From contig NZ_CP107939.1 in NCBI RefSeq assembly GCF_036046055.1, positions 434,001 to 498,000 on the forward strand: DNA of 64,000 bases. The letters are read 5' to 3'. Positions 9,198 to 16,167 of the stretch are shown piece after piece. Position 1 is the stretch's first letter; each line of letters begins with the position of its first letter. Under the pieces are notes generated by a model. It did not search any database. It was not told the DNA's origin and saw only the letters and a program-made list of their open reading frames with translations. Made by a program: the position numbers and the translations under genes. This DNA comes from Nocardia sp. NBC_00403. GTDB taxonomy: Bacteria > Actinomycetota > Actinomycetes > Mycobacteriales > Mycobacteriaceae.

Positions 9198-9908
9198 TCA
9201 GCCGAGGCCCCAGGTGACTTTCACCGTGAAAGTCACCGTCTGGGTGCCCGGCTCCAAGGCGAAGGACTCCGGCGCCCCGTCGCGCAGTGCCTTCGGGTTG
9301 TCGTCGCGGCTGCTTGCCTCATTGATGGTGCTGACGTCCGTCAGTTTCAACCCGGCAAGCACCGCGTATTGCTCGGCCCGCGACTTCGCGTCGGCGAAGG
9401 CACGCGAGCGCGCGTCGGCGAGCAATCGCGAATCGTCATCGAGTGCGAAAGAGACACCGCGCAGTCGAGTTTCGTTGCCGCCCGCCTTGACCCCGCTGTC
9501 CAGGATCGCCGAGGCCTTCGACAGGTCACGGACCACAATGTGCACGGAGTTGGTCGCTCGGTAGCCGATGATGGTCTGGTTGCCGCCGTTCGGGCTGCCG
9601 GCGTATTGCGGTTGGATGGAGATCTCGGTGGTGCGCACGTCCTCCCGGGCCATGCCCACGGCCACCATGGCGTCGGAGATCGCCTTGGCCTTGTCGTTGG
9701 CACCGTTGATCGCCGCGGATACGTTGTCGGCGTTCACCTCCACCCCGAGATCCGCATTCAGGGTGTCCGGGGCACCGCGCACCTGACCGGACCCGACCAC
9801 GGTGACCTCGCGGTCGGGTCCCGAATCGGATTTACCACAACCGGACAGCAGCACAGCCGTCCCCGCCGCAGCCGCAATGGCCGCGGTAAAGCGCGTGTTT
9901 CGTCGCAT
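9198..9908 (-). CDS. SIMPL-domain lipoprotein
   Basis: A 236-residue exported lipoprotein. The N-terminus has basic residues, an Ala-rich hydrophobic stretch and the lipobox LLSGC at about 20-24. A SIMPL (DUF541) domain follows (about 33-230), with the opening EVTVVGSGQVRGAPDT and the later ARSRAFADAKSRAEQYA block. SIMPL proteins are periplasmic or surface proteins linked to oxidative stress, with no defined activity. The 3' end contains a 12-1-12 perfect palindrome that lies just beyond the stop of the convergent KAS III gene. The upstream neighbour on the same strand is an SRPBCC gene, 10 bp away, so the two may be cotranscribed. Confidence 0.9.
   Translation of the reverse strand: MRRNTRFTAAIAAAAGTAVLLSGCGKSDSGPDREVTVVGSGQVRGAPDTLNADLGVEVNADNVSAAINGANDKAKAISDAMVAVGMAREDVRTTEISIQPQYAGSPNGGNQTIIGYRATNSVHIVVRDLSKASAILDSGVKAGGNETRLRGVSFALDDDSRLLADARSRAFADAKSRAEQYAVLAGLKLTDVSTINEASSRDDNPKALRDGAPESFALEPGTQTVTFTVKVTWGLG
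9213..9237. terminator. 12-bp perfect palindrome past the KAS III stop
   Basis: GGTGACTTTCAC, one C, then GTGAAAGTCACC: a perfect 12-1-12 inverted repeat inside the last codons of the SIMPL gene and 27 bp after the KAS III stop. As RNA it would fold with a three-base loop. It has no U-tract. It could end transcription of KAS III or act as a DNA site; both readings are inference. Confidence 0.4.
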
Positions 9909-9918
9909 ACGACGAAAG

Positions 9919-10377
9919 CTACGCCTGCGCCTCGACCGCTGTCTTGATCTTGCCGAGCGTCTCGTTCATGCCGCGCACGAGTTCCTCTTCGAACGGCTGC
10001 TCGCCACCGAGCGCGGCGTTGATGGCCGTGCGAGAGAACCAGGTGGTGCCGTTGGGGACATCGCGGCGTTCGATCAGCCTGGTGCCGGTCGAGGTCGGCT
10101 CCAACGTGTAGCTCCAGATGCTGCGGTTCTCGTTGACCCGGAACGCGAAGGCCTGGTTGGGTTCATAGCGCACGATCCGCGCGGTGGTCGGCCAGTACTT
10201 CTTGCCGTCGGTATTGAGGTTGAACGTCCAGGTGCCCGCCTTCGGCGTGCCGAGCGCGAGCATCCTGACGCACTGCGGGCTGAACTCCGGCATCCGCTTC
10301 AGGTCGCCGATAACGGCCCACACCTGCTCCGGGGGTGCGGCGATGTCGATCGTGACTTCGAGGTTTTTCGGCAACAC
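9919..10377 (-). CDS. SRPBCC (START-like) family protein
   Basis: A 152-residue protein with the helix-grip fold signature of polyketide cyclase/START-like proteins: an N-terminal strand with DIAAPPEQVWAVIGDLKRMPEFSP, a central strand set ending WSYTLEPTSTGTRLIERRD, and a long C-terminal helix. These small cytoplasmic proteins bind hydrophobic ligands or act as cyclases; none of that can be read here. GTG start after GGAGGCA. It precedes the SIMPL lipoprotein gene on the same strand by 10 bp. The 216 bp upstream to 10593 is AT-richer than its surroundings and probably holds divergent promoters. Confidence 0.85.
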   Translation of the reverse strand: MLPKNLEVTIDIAAPPEQVWAVIGDLKRMPEFSPQCVRMLALGTPKAGTWTFNLNTDGKKYWPTTARIVRYEPNQAFAFRVNENRSIWSYTLEPTSTGTRLIERRDVPNGTTWFSRTAINAALGGEQPFEEELVRGMNETLGKIKTAVEAQA

Positions 10378-10593
10378 TGCCTCCGGGAGAACTGCGGCGA
10401 CCGGACCTATTTCGGTCCGGCCAGCACGATTTGACGATTATCTCGCATCCTAAATATGCAGCAGTTGGAAGACAAACACGTCACATTTTCGAGATTTGTT
10501 CACCTGCCCGTGTAATGGCCAGCGCACAATGACGGATAGACGAAGCATCAGACACTGCCACCAACTTTTCCGTCCAGCGTGAGGTGATCGGCC

Positions 10594-10788
10594 GTGAAAC
10601 TGCGCTCGCTTTTACACCGTCGGCACGTGGAACAGCTTCCGCTGCTACCCGCTGTCGAATCCTCCGATGGATCTGCGGCTCGTGGCTCGCCCTCCTCGCT
10701 CGCAGCCCGCATGATCGCTCAGGAAGAACTGCTCGAGCGCCTGCTCACACCGGGCGAACTCGACATGGTGCGCAGGCACCGGGCGTGA
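10594..10788 (+). CDS. Possible small protein upstream of the redox-signalling operon
   Basis: A 64-codon frame starting at GTG after a GAGGTGAT site six bases away, a good Shine-Dalgarno match. The product is basic at both ends (LRSLLHRRH and MVRRHRA) with an amphipathic helix-like middle (AARMIAQEELLERLLTPGEL). I do not recognise a family. It ends 52 bp before the response-regulator/thioredoxin-reductase gene on the same strand and could be the first gene of that operon. The RBS and codon pattern favour a real gene; short length keeps confidence modest. Confidence 0.45.
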   Translation: MKLRSLLHRRHVEQLPLLPAVESSDGSAARGSPSSLAARMIAQEELLERLLTPGELDMVRRHRA

Positions 10789-10840
10789 TGGCGGGCAAAC
10801 CCCGACGACAGCAGACCCGGCGAGGATCCATACTCGTTAG

Positions 10841-12508
10841 GTGACTTCACCCGCTGCTACGAAGCCGGCCATCCTCAGCGTCGACGACGACCCAGGGGTC
10901 TCCCGCGCGGTCGTGCGCGACCTGCGCCGCCGCTATGGCGCCGAGTACCGGATTCTGCGCGCGGAATCGGGCGCCACCGCGCTCGACGCGCTTCGTGAGA
11001 TGAAACTGCGCGGCCAGCCGGTCGCGGTACTGATCGCCGACTACCGGATGCCGGGCATGGACGGCATCGAATTCCTCGAGCAGGCGATGGACCTGCACCC
11101 CTACGCCCGCCGCGTGCTGCTGACCGCCTACGCCGACACCAGCGCCGCGATCGACGCGATCAATGTCGTCGATCTCGACCACTATCTGCTCAAGCCGTGG
11201 GATCCGCCGGAGGAGAAGCTGTATCCGGTGCTCGACGGGCTGTTGGAGGCCTGGCGCGGCAGCGAGCAGCGGCCGGTGACCGAGACCAAGGTGGTCGGCA
11301 ACCGCTGGTCGCCACGGTCGTCGGAGGTACGCGAGTTCCTCGCCCGCAACCAACTGCCCTACCGCTGGTATATCGCCGACGAGCCCGAAGGCGCGCGGCT
11401 GCTGGAGGCGGCGGGCGCCGATCCGGAGCGATGTCCCGTCGTCATCACCGAAGCCGGGCAGACGCTGGTGCAGCCGAGCGACGGCGAGTTGGCCCAGAGT
11501 GTCGGGCTGAGCACGAATCCGACCGGCGACTTCTATGACCTCATCGTGGTCGGTGGTGGCCCCGCGGGTCTGGGCGCGGCGGTCTATGGCGCCTCCGAGG
11601 GCCTGCGCACGGTGCTCGTCGAGCGCACGGCAACCGGCGGCCAGGCCGGACAGAGTTCGCGGATCGAGAACTATCTCGGTTTCCCGGATGGCGTGTCCGG
11701 ATCGCAGCTCGCGGATCGGGCCCGGCGGCAGGCGGCCAAGTTCGGCGCCGAGGTGATCACCACCCGTGAGGTGGTCGGTCTCGAGGTGAACGGGTCCGCG
11801 CGCACCGTGCGGTTCGCCGACGGCGGACGGCTCTGCGCGCACACGGTGATCATCGCGACCGGCGTCGACTATCGCCGCCACACCGCTCCCGGCGTCGACA
11901 ACTTCACCGGGCGCGGTGTCTACTACGGCTCGGCGATGACCGAGGCATCCGAATGCTCCGATCACGACGTCTACATCGTCGGCGGGGCGAATTCGGCGGG
12001 CCAGGCCGCGGTCTTCCTGTCCCGCAACGCCCGCACCGTGCACCTGGTCATCCGCGCGGACTCGCTGGACAAGTCCATGTCGCACTATCTGATCCAGCAG
12101 ATCGGGCAGATACCGAACATCAAGGTGCACACTCGCACCGAGGTGATCTCCGCCGACGGCGACGACCACTTGCAGCAGATCGTGCTGCGCAATAACGAAA
12201 CCGGCGCCGAGGAGAAGGCCGAGGCCGAGCGGCTGTTCCTGTTCATCGGCGCGGCGCCGCAGACCGACTGGCTCGACGGAGTGATCAAACGGGATAAGGC
12301 CGGATACGTACTGGCCGGACCCGATCTGCTCGTCGACGGCGCCAGACCGGCCGGTTGGGAATTACCGCGGCCCCCACACCACTTGGAAACAAGTGTGCCG
12401 GGCGTCTTCGTCGCCGGTGATGTGCATGCCGACTCGGCCAAACGCGTGGCTTCCGCAGTCGGTGAGGGTGCTATGGCTGTCATGCTCGTGCACCGGTATC
12501 TCGCGTAA
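10841..12508 (+). CDS. Response regulator-thioredoxin reductase-like fusion
   Basis: A 555-residue protein. Residues 7-130 are a CheY-like receiver (ILSVDDDPGVSR, phospho-acceptor Asp67 in IADYRMPGMDG, TAYAD, and KPWDPP at the conserved Lys). A linker of about 80 residues looks thioredoxin-like (RWYIADEPEGARLLEAAG). From about 230 a thioredoxin-reductase-type flavoprotein follows (VVGGGPAGLGAAVYGASEG, ATGGQAG, IVGGANSAGQAAV, GVFVAGDVHADSAKRVASAVGEGA). The redox CxxC of true TrxB is absent; only one Cys (EASECSDHD) remains there, so it is not a classical thioredoxin reductase. Next in the operon are a histidine kinase and a UBP zinc finger, which points to redox-coupled phosphosignalling. Confidence 0.92.
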   Translation: MTSPAATKPAILSVDDDPGVSRAVVRDLRRRYGAEYRILRAESGATALDALREMKLRGQPVAVLIADYRMPGMDGIEFLEQAMDLHPYARRVLLTAYADTSAAIDAINVVDLDHYLLKPWDPPEEKLYPVLDGLLEAWRGSEQRPVTETKVVGNRWSPRSSEVREFLARNQLPYRWYIADEPEGARLLEAAGADPERCPVVITEAGQTLVQPSDGELAQSVGLSTNPTGDFYDLIVVGGGPAGLGAAVYGASEGLRTVLVERTATGGQAGQSSRIENYLGFPDGVSGSQLADRARRQAAKFGAEVITTREVVGLEVNGSARTVRFADGGRLCAHTVIIATGVDYRRHTAPGVDNFTGRGVYYGSAMTEASECSDHDVYIVGGANSAGQAAVFLSRNARTVHLVIRADSLDKSMSHYLIQQIGQIPNIKVHTRTEVISADGDDHLQQIVLRNNETGAEEKAEAERLFLFIGAAPQTDWLDGVIKRDKAGYVLAGPDLLVDGARPAGWELPRPPHHLETSVPGVFVAGDVHADSAKRVASAVGEGAMAVMLVHRYLA

Positions 12509-12521
12509 TCAGGAGGCTGAC

Positions 12522-14048
12522 ATGAATTCGAAAGATACCGCCGCGCGCAGCAGCCGCCTGGTTTGCGATCCCGCGGAATTGCGCAAGCTCTTTCTCTTCG
12601 AGAAGCTCGACGACGAACAACTCGAATGGCTGTGCGGGGACGGGCGGGTGGAAACCATCGAACCCGGTTTGGTTTTCCGTGAGGGCGATCCGGCGACCTG
12701 CTTCTATGTACTGATGGACGGCGAGGTGGTCCTCACCAAGCTCTCCAGCGGCACCGAGATCGAAATGGTCCGCACCGACCACAAGGGCGCGTATGCGGGC
12801 GCCTGGATGGCCTACATGGGCGACAAAGTCGACCAGACCTACAACGGCTCGATGTCCGTGCCGCGGCCGTCGCGGTTCTTCGTGCTCGACGCCGGCGCCT
12901 TCGCCAGGATGATGCACGAGTGGTTCCCCATGGCGGTGCACATGCTGGAGGGCGCGTTCTTCGGCAACCGCAACTCCAACGAACGCATCGCCCAGCGGGA
13001 GCGGCTGCTCGCGCTCGGGTCGCTGTCGGCGGGCCTGACCCATGAGCTGAACAACCCCGCCGCCGCCGCGGTCCGCGCTACCTCGGGGCTGCGGGAACGG
13101 ATCGCCGGGATGCGGCACAAGCTGGCGATGATGGCCGAAGGCAAGTTCGACACGGAATCGCTCGTCTCGCTGGTGCGGCTGCAGGAGGAGGCGGCGGCGC
13201 AGGTCGCCAAGGCGCCGGAGTTGACGCCGATGGAAGCCGCCGATCGTGAGGACCTGCTCGGCGAATGGCTGGAGGACCACGGCATCGGCGACGCCTGGAA
13301 TCTCGCGCCGAACTTCGTCCAGGCAGGCTTCGACGTCGATTGGCTCGAGCGCGTGGCCGCCACCCTCGACGACTGCCCCGACCAGGTGTTCCAGGGCGCG
13401 ATCCGGTGGCTGAACTACACCATCGAGACCGAGCTGCTGATGAACGAGATCGCCGACTCGACCACGCGAATCTCCTCGCTTGTCGGTGCGGCCAAACAGT
13501 ATTCGCAGATGGACCGGGCGCCGTTCCAGGTGATCGACATCCACGAGCTGCTCGACAGCACGCTGGTCATGCTCAGTCGCAAGATCGGCGACGGGGTGCA
13601 GGTGGTCAAGGAGTACGACCGCACTTTGCCGCAGGTGCCTTGCTATGCAGCGGAATTGAATCAGGTGTGGACCAACCTGATCGACAACGCGGTGTACGCG
13701 ATGAACGGCCAGGGCACCCTGACGATTCGGACCAGGCACGAAAACGACTGTGCCGTCGTCGAAATCGGCGATACCGGTCCCGGCGTACCCGCCGAGGTGC
13801 GTAGTCGAATCTTCGAACCGTTCTTCACCACCAAACCGGTCGGCGAGGGCACCGGCCTCGGCCTGGACATCTCCTTCCGGATCGTGGTGAATAAGCACAA
13901 CGGCGATATCCAGCTCGATTCGGAGCCGGGCAATACGCGCTTCACCGTCTGGCTGCCGCTGCACCGCGCCGAGGAAAACCCGGCCGAAGCGAACTCGGCC
14001 GACGACAATCGAGGCGAACCGGAATCCAACGCAGGAGGACAACGATGA
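12522..14048 (+). CDS. Cyclic-nucleotide-binding-domain sensor histidine kinase
   Basis: A soluble 508-residue kinase with no membrane segments. Residues about 18-150 form a cNMP-binding (Crp-like) domain (FLFEKLDDEQLEWL, EPGLVFREGDPATCFYVLMDGEV). The H-box is LGSLSAGLTHELNNPAAAA with His174. A long helical insert separates it from the ATPase domain at about 370-490 (N-box NQVWTNLIDNAVYAM, DTGPGVP, FFTTKPVGEGTGLGLDIS). ATG 12522 has AGGAGG upstream; it lies 13 bp after the receiver-reductase gene and overlaps the zinc-finger gene by four bases. It presumably phosphorylates the receiver encoded upstream. The acidic Asn/Glu-rich tail is unusual. Confidence 0.93.
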   Translation: MNSKDTAARSSRLVCDPAELRKLFLFEKLDDEQLEWLCGDGRVETIEPGLVFREGDPATCFYVLMDGEVVLTKLSSGTEIEMVRTDHKGAYAGAWMAYMGDKVDQTYNGSMSVPRPSRFFVLDAGAFARMMHEWFPMAVHMLEGAFFGNRNSNERIAQRERLLALGSLSAGLTHELNNPAAAAVRATSGLRERIAGMRHKLAMMAEGKFDTESLVSLVRLQEEAAAQVAKAPELTPMEAADREDLLGEWLEDHGIGDAWNLAPNFVQAGFDVDWLERVAATLDDCPDQVFQGAIRWLNYTIETELLMNEIADSTTRISSLVGAAKQYSQMDRAPFQVIDIHELLDSTLVMLSRKIGDGVQVVKEYDRTLPQVPCYAAELNQVWTNLIDNAVYAMNGQGTLTIRTRHENDCAVVEIGDTGPGVPAEVRSRIFEPFFTTKPVGEGTGLGLDISFRIVVNKHNGDIQLDSEPGNTRFTVWLPLHRAEENPAEANSADDNRGEPESNAGGQR

Positions 14049-14401
14049 CGCAGCAAGACCTGGAAGGGATCGACCCGAGCGTCGCACCGAGCGGAACCGG
14101 CTGCGTCGAATGCGAAGCGGCACAGGGCTGGTGGGTGCATCTGCGCCGCTGTGCCCAATGCGGCCACGTCGGCTGTTGCGACACCTCGCCCGCGCAGCAT
14201 GCGTCCAAGCACGCCGAGGAAACCAGTCACCCGTTCATCCAGAGCTTCGAGCCGGGCGAGGATTGGTTCTGGGACTTCCGCACCGAGGAGATGTACAGCG
14301 GCGGACCGGAGCTGGCTGCGCCGACCAGTCACCCGGCCGACCAGCCGACACCGGGCCCGAGCGGGCGTGTTCCCGCCGATTGGCAGCAGCATATTCACTG
14401 A
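14045..14401 (+). CDS. UBP-type zinc finger protein
   Basis: A 118-residue protein made almost entirely of one ZnF-UBP domain: Cys/His ligands in GCVECEAAQGWWVHLRRC, CAQCGHVGCCD, QHASKHAEETSHP, followed by FEPGEDWFWDF. In eukaryotes this fold binds the C-terminus of ubiquitin; bacteria lack ubiquitin, so the partner must be something else, perhaps the C-terminus of an operon protein. The start overlaps the kinase stop by four bases and has AGGAGG, so translation is coupled. It is the last gene of the operon. Its constant company with receiver-reductase and cNMP kinase genes (from memory) suggests a subunit of one complex. Confidence 0.9.
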   Translation: MTQQDLEGIDPSVAPSGTGCVECEAAQGWWVHLRRCAQCGHVGCCDTSPAQHASKHAEETSHPFIQSFEPGEDWFWDFRTEEMYSGGPELAAPTSHPADQPTPGPSGRVPADWQQHIH

Positions 14402-14585
14402 CCTTCAGTGATCGATTGGGCGATCATAAGTCGCCCACCGCACAGTAGGAGCGACAGCGCCGGAGCCAGACCCCGGCGCCCGATCCGCTGCGGAGCCTCC
14501 CATGACGACGACCCGATCGCACCCGGTACGCTGCACCGAACGCGCCGGAGGCTCCGGCGCCTCTAGTCACCGGGAAATGCACGTG

Positions 14586-15020
14586 ATGAAGCGAACTTCC
14601 GCCATCGCCCTCGCCGCAGGGGCGGTGGTCCTACTGCTGGCAGGCTGCGGCGGATCGGATGAATCCGCCGAGGCCAACGGTCTGCGCAAGGGCACGACCG
14701 GCACCAGTTCGTCGGTACCGCAGCCGACCGGCACCAGCACCGGCACCAGCAGCCCGCCGACCACCGGTGGCGGCGCTGCGACAACCCCCGCCAAGACGGT
14801 CGACCCGTCGCTCGGCCCGGCGTCGCGCACCACCTGTGGTGAATTCAAAGCGCTCGATAGCGTGGCGGAGAAGGCGCTGATCGAGCAGATACTGGCGGAG
14901 AACCCGAACAGCTCCTTCGCAGGCAGCCCGAACGTCGCGCTCGGTACCGCGAAGCTGGTCTGCCTCGCGCCGAGCAATGCCGATACCCCGGTCGCCACTG
15001 CCGCCGGGATCGTCAGGTAG
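14586..15020 (+). CDS. Putative lipoprotein with Thr/Ser/Pro-rich linker
   Basis: A 144-residue exported protein of unknown function. It has a lipobox signal (KRTSAIALAAGAVVLLLAGC, Cys at about 20), then a low-complexity Thr/Ser/Gly/Pro linker (about 33-75), and a compact C-terminal domain with two Cys residues (TTCGEFKALD and LVCLAP) that may form a disulfide. I chose ATG 14586 because CGGGA lies ten bases upstream; ATG 14577 in the same frame is too close to it. It stands alone, 184 bp after the zinc-finger gene, and is followed by a strong terminator. Confidence 0.75.
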   Translation: MKRTSAIALAAGAVVLLLAGCGGSDESAEANGLRKGTTGTSSSVPQPTGTSTGTSSPPTTGGGAATTPAKTVDPSLGPASRTTCGEFKALDSVAEKALIEQILAENPNSSFAGSPNVALGTAKLVCLAPSNADTPVATAAGIVR

Positions 15021-15041
15021 GACAGTGTCTCGCTGAGACAG

Positions 15042-15081
15042 CGCGCGTGCGCAGCCTACCGGCTGCGCACGCGCGTTTTTT
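15042..15081 (+). terminator. Strong intrinsic terminator after the lipoprotein gene
   Basis: A perfect 15-bp GC-rich inverted repeat (15042-15056 and 15061-15075) with a TACC loop and six T residues (15076-15081), 22 bp after the stop. It is the clearest factor-independent terminator in the window. A smaller repeat, TGTCTC-GCT-GAGACA, sits just before it. Confidence 0.93.
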
Positions 15082-15095
15082 CATACCATCACTGC

Positions 15096-15704
15096 TCAGG
15101 GCTGGCCGGTGGCGAGCGCCGTCAGAGCATCGATGAACGGCTGACCGCCCATGGCCGCACCGCCCGCGAGCGCGCCGACGACGATCCCGGTCGGCCCGGT
15201 GATGAGGCTGAAGATGCCGAAGCCGAGCAGGCCACCGATGAATCCGCCGAGCATGCCGCCGAGAATCATGCCGACAATGTTCTGGCTCGCTTGCTGCACG
15301 AAGTTGTCGAAGGAGCTGATGTCCTTCAGATCGGCGATATCCTTCGGGCTCACTTCCGGTGTAAGTGTGAGGCTTCGGCCGCTGTCATCGATCTTGTAGG
15401 CGACCGGAATCGCGTGCCCGGCAACCTCGAACGTCAGCGGCACCTCGGCGACGACCGCGCCGTTCTCGCCCTGTACCGCCACCGCTGCGCCGTTACCGCT
15501 GAGGGCGAATTTGCCCGCGTCGAGCGTGGTGGTCACAACCTTTGCATCACGGGAAAGCGCTGTGTTGTAGCCGATTCCCTGCTCGATGCCCGAAGTGGAC
15601 ACGGCCTGCTCGACGGCCACCGGTTGCGCGTTCGCGGCGCCCGCAGTGATTCCCACCGCCGCGATGGCCAGAAATGCGGTCGCGCTGAACTTTCCGAACT
15701 TCAT
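15096..15704 (-). CDS. Secreted protein with C-terminal glycine-rich hydrophobic segment
   Basis: A 202-residue protein with a cleavable signal peptide (FLAIAAVGITAGAANAQP, cleavage near 26), a soluble domain of about 110 residues, and a Gly-rich hydrophobic stretch (about 140-185, GGMLGGFIGGLLGFGIFSL). The layout resembles a group of secreted proteins common in Nocardia and Rhodococcus whose function I do not know. I chose ATG 15704, nine bases after GGAGGGG; an in-frame ATG at 15722 overlaps that site. It converges on the lipoprotein gene across the terminator at 15042-15081. Confidence 0.75.
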   Translation of the reverse strand: MKFGKFSATAFLAIAAVGITAGAANAQPVAVEQAVSTSGIEQGIGYNTALSRDAKVVTTTLDAGKFALSGNGAAVAVQGENGAVVAEVPLTFEVAGHAIPVAYKIDDSGRSLTLTPEVSPKDIADLKDISSFDNFVQQASQNIVGMILGGMLGGFIGGLLGFGIFSLITGPTGIVVGALAGGAAMGGQPFIDALTALATGQP

Positions 15705-16167
15705 TCTTTGAATCCCCTCCAAAAGACGGCCGTCCGATCGGATCGACCGTCGGGGACGTTACCGCGTCCGCAAGTGACTGGCACACAAGGGATTAGCGCC
15801 GATGTCGACGGACTCCCCGGGTTGTTCTCCGCCGAAATAGTTGGTCGCCGGAACATAACTGAAATGGAGTTGTCGCACCACGCCGGTGCGTGACGAACCA
15901 CGTAATAGTCATTGCGAACTGTGAAATAGATATGTGCGCGACAGCGTGGATCGCCGCTGTTCATTGATTGCTGCGGCAACGGCTGGAACCGAGTAGGTCG
16001 GCACGCGACCACTGGTGCGCGGCCACGATGCCGCCGACGACGAAACCCGGCCGCATCCGGTTCCGTGAAAACACTCACAATTATGTTTGCGAGCTGCAGA
16101 TAGCAGGACGAGGCGCTCACGACGGTGTTTTTCGGCGAACACGCCCGCACCCGGGCAGAATGGCACA
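15705..16167. other. Intergenic region between divergent genes
   Basis: About 460 bp between the secreted-protein gene and the AAA ATPase gene, which diverge. Open frames here are short or are shadows of the ATPase gene. The middle is AT-richer (for example around 15830-15960 and 16070-16090) and should carry both promoters. I see no repeat, riboswitch or convincing small gene. Confidence 0.5.

Noticed and set aside
10841..12508. Calling this gene trxB
   Set aside because: The redox CxxC is missing and a receiver domain is fused, so it is not a housekeeping thioredoxin reductase.
10847..14123. Long minus-strand frames (440 and 547 codons) opposite the redox operon
   Set aside because: They are antisense to clearly recognised genes, with Arg/Val/Asp-rich shadow composition typical of high-GC DNA.
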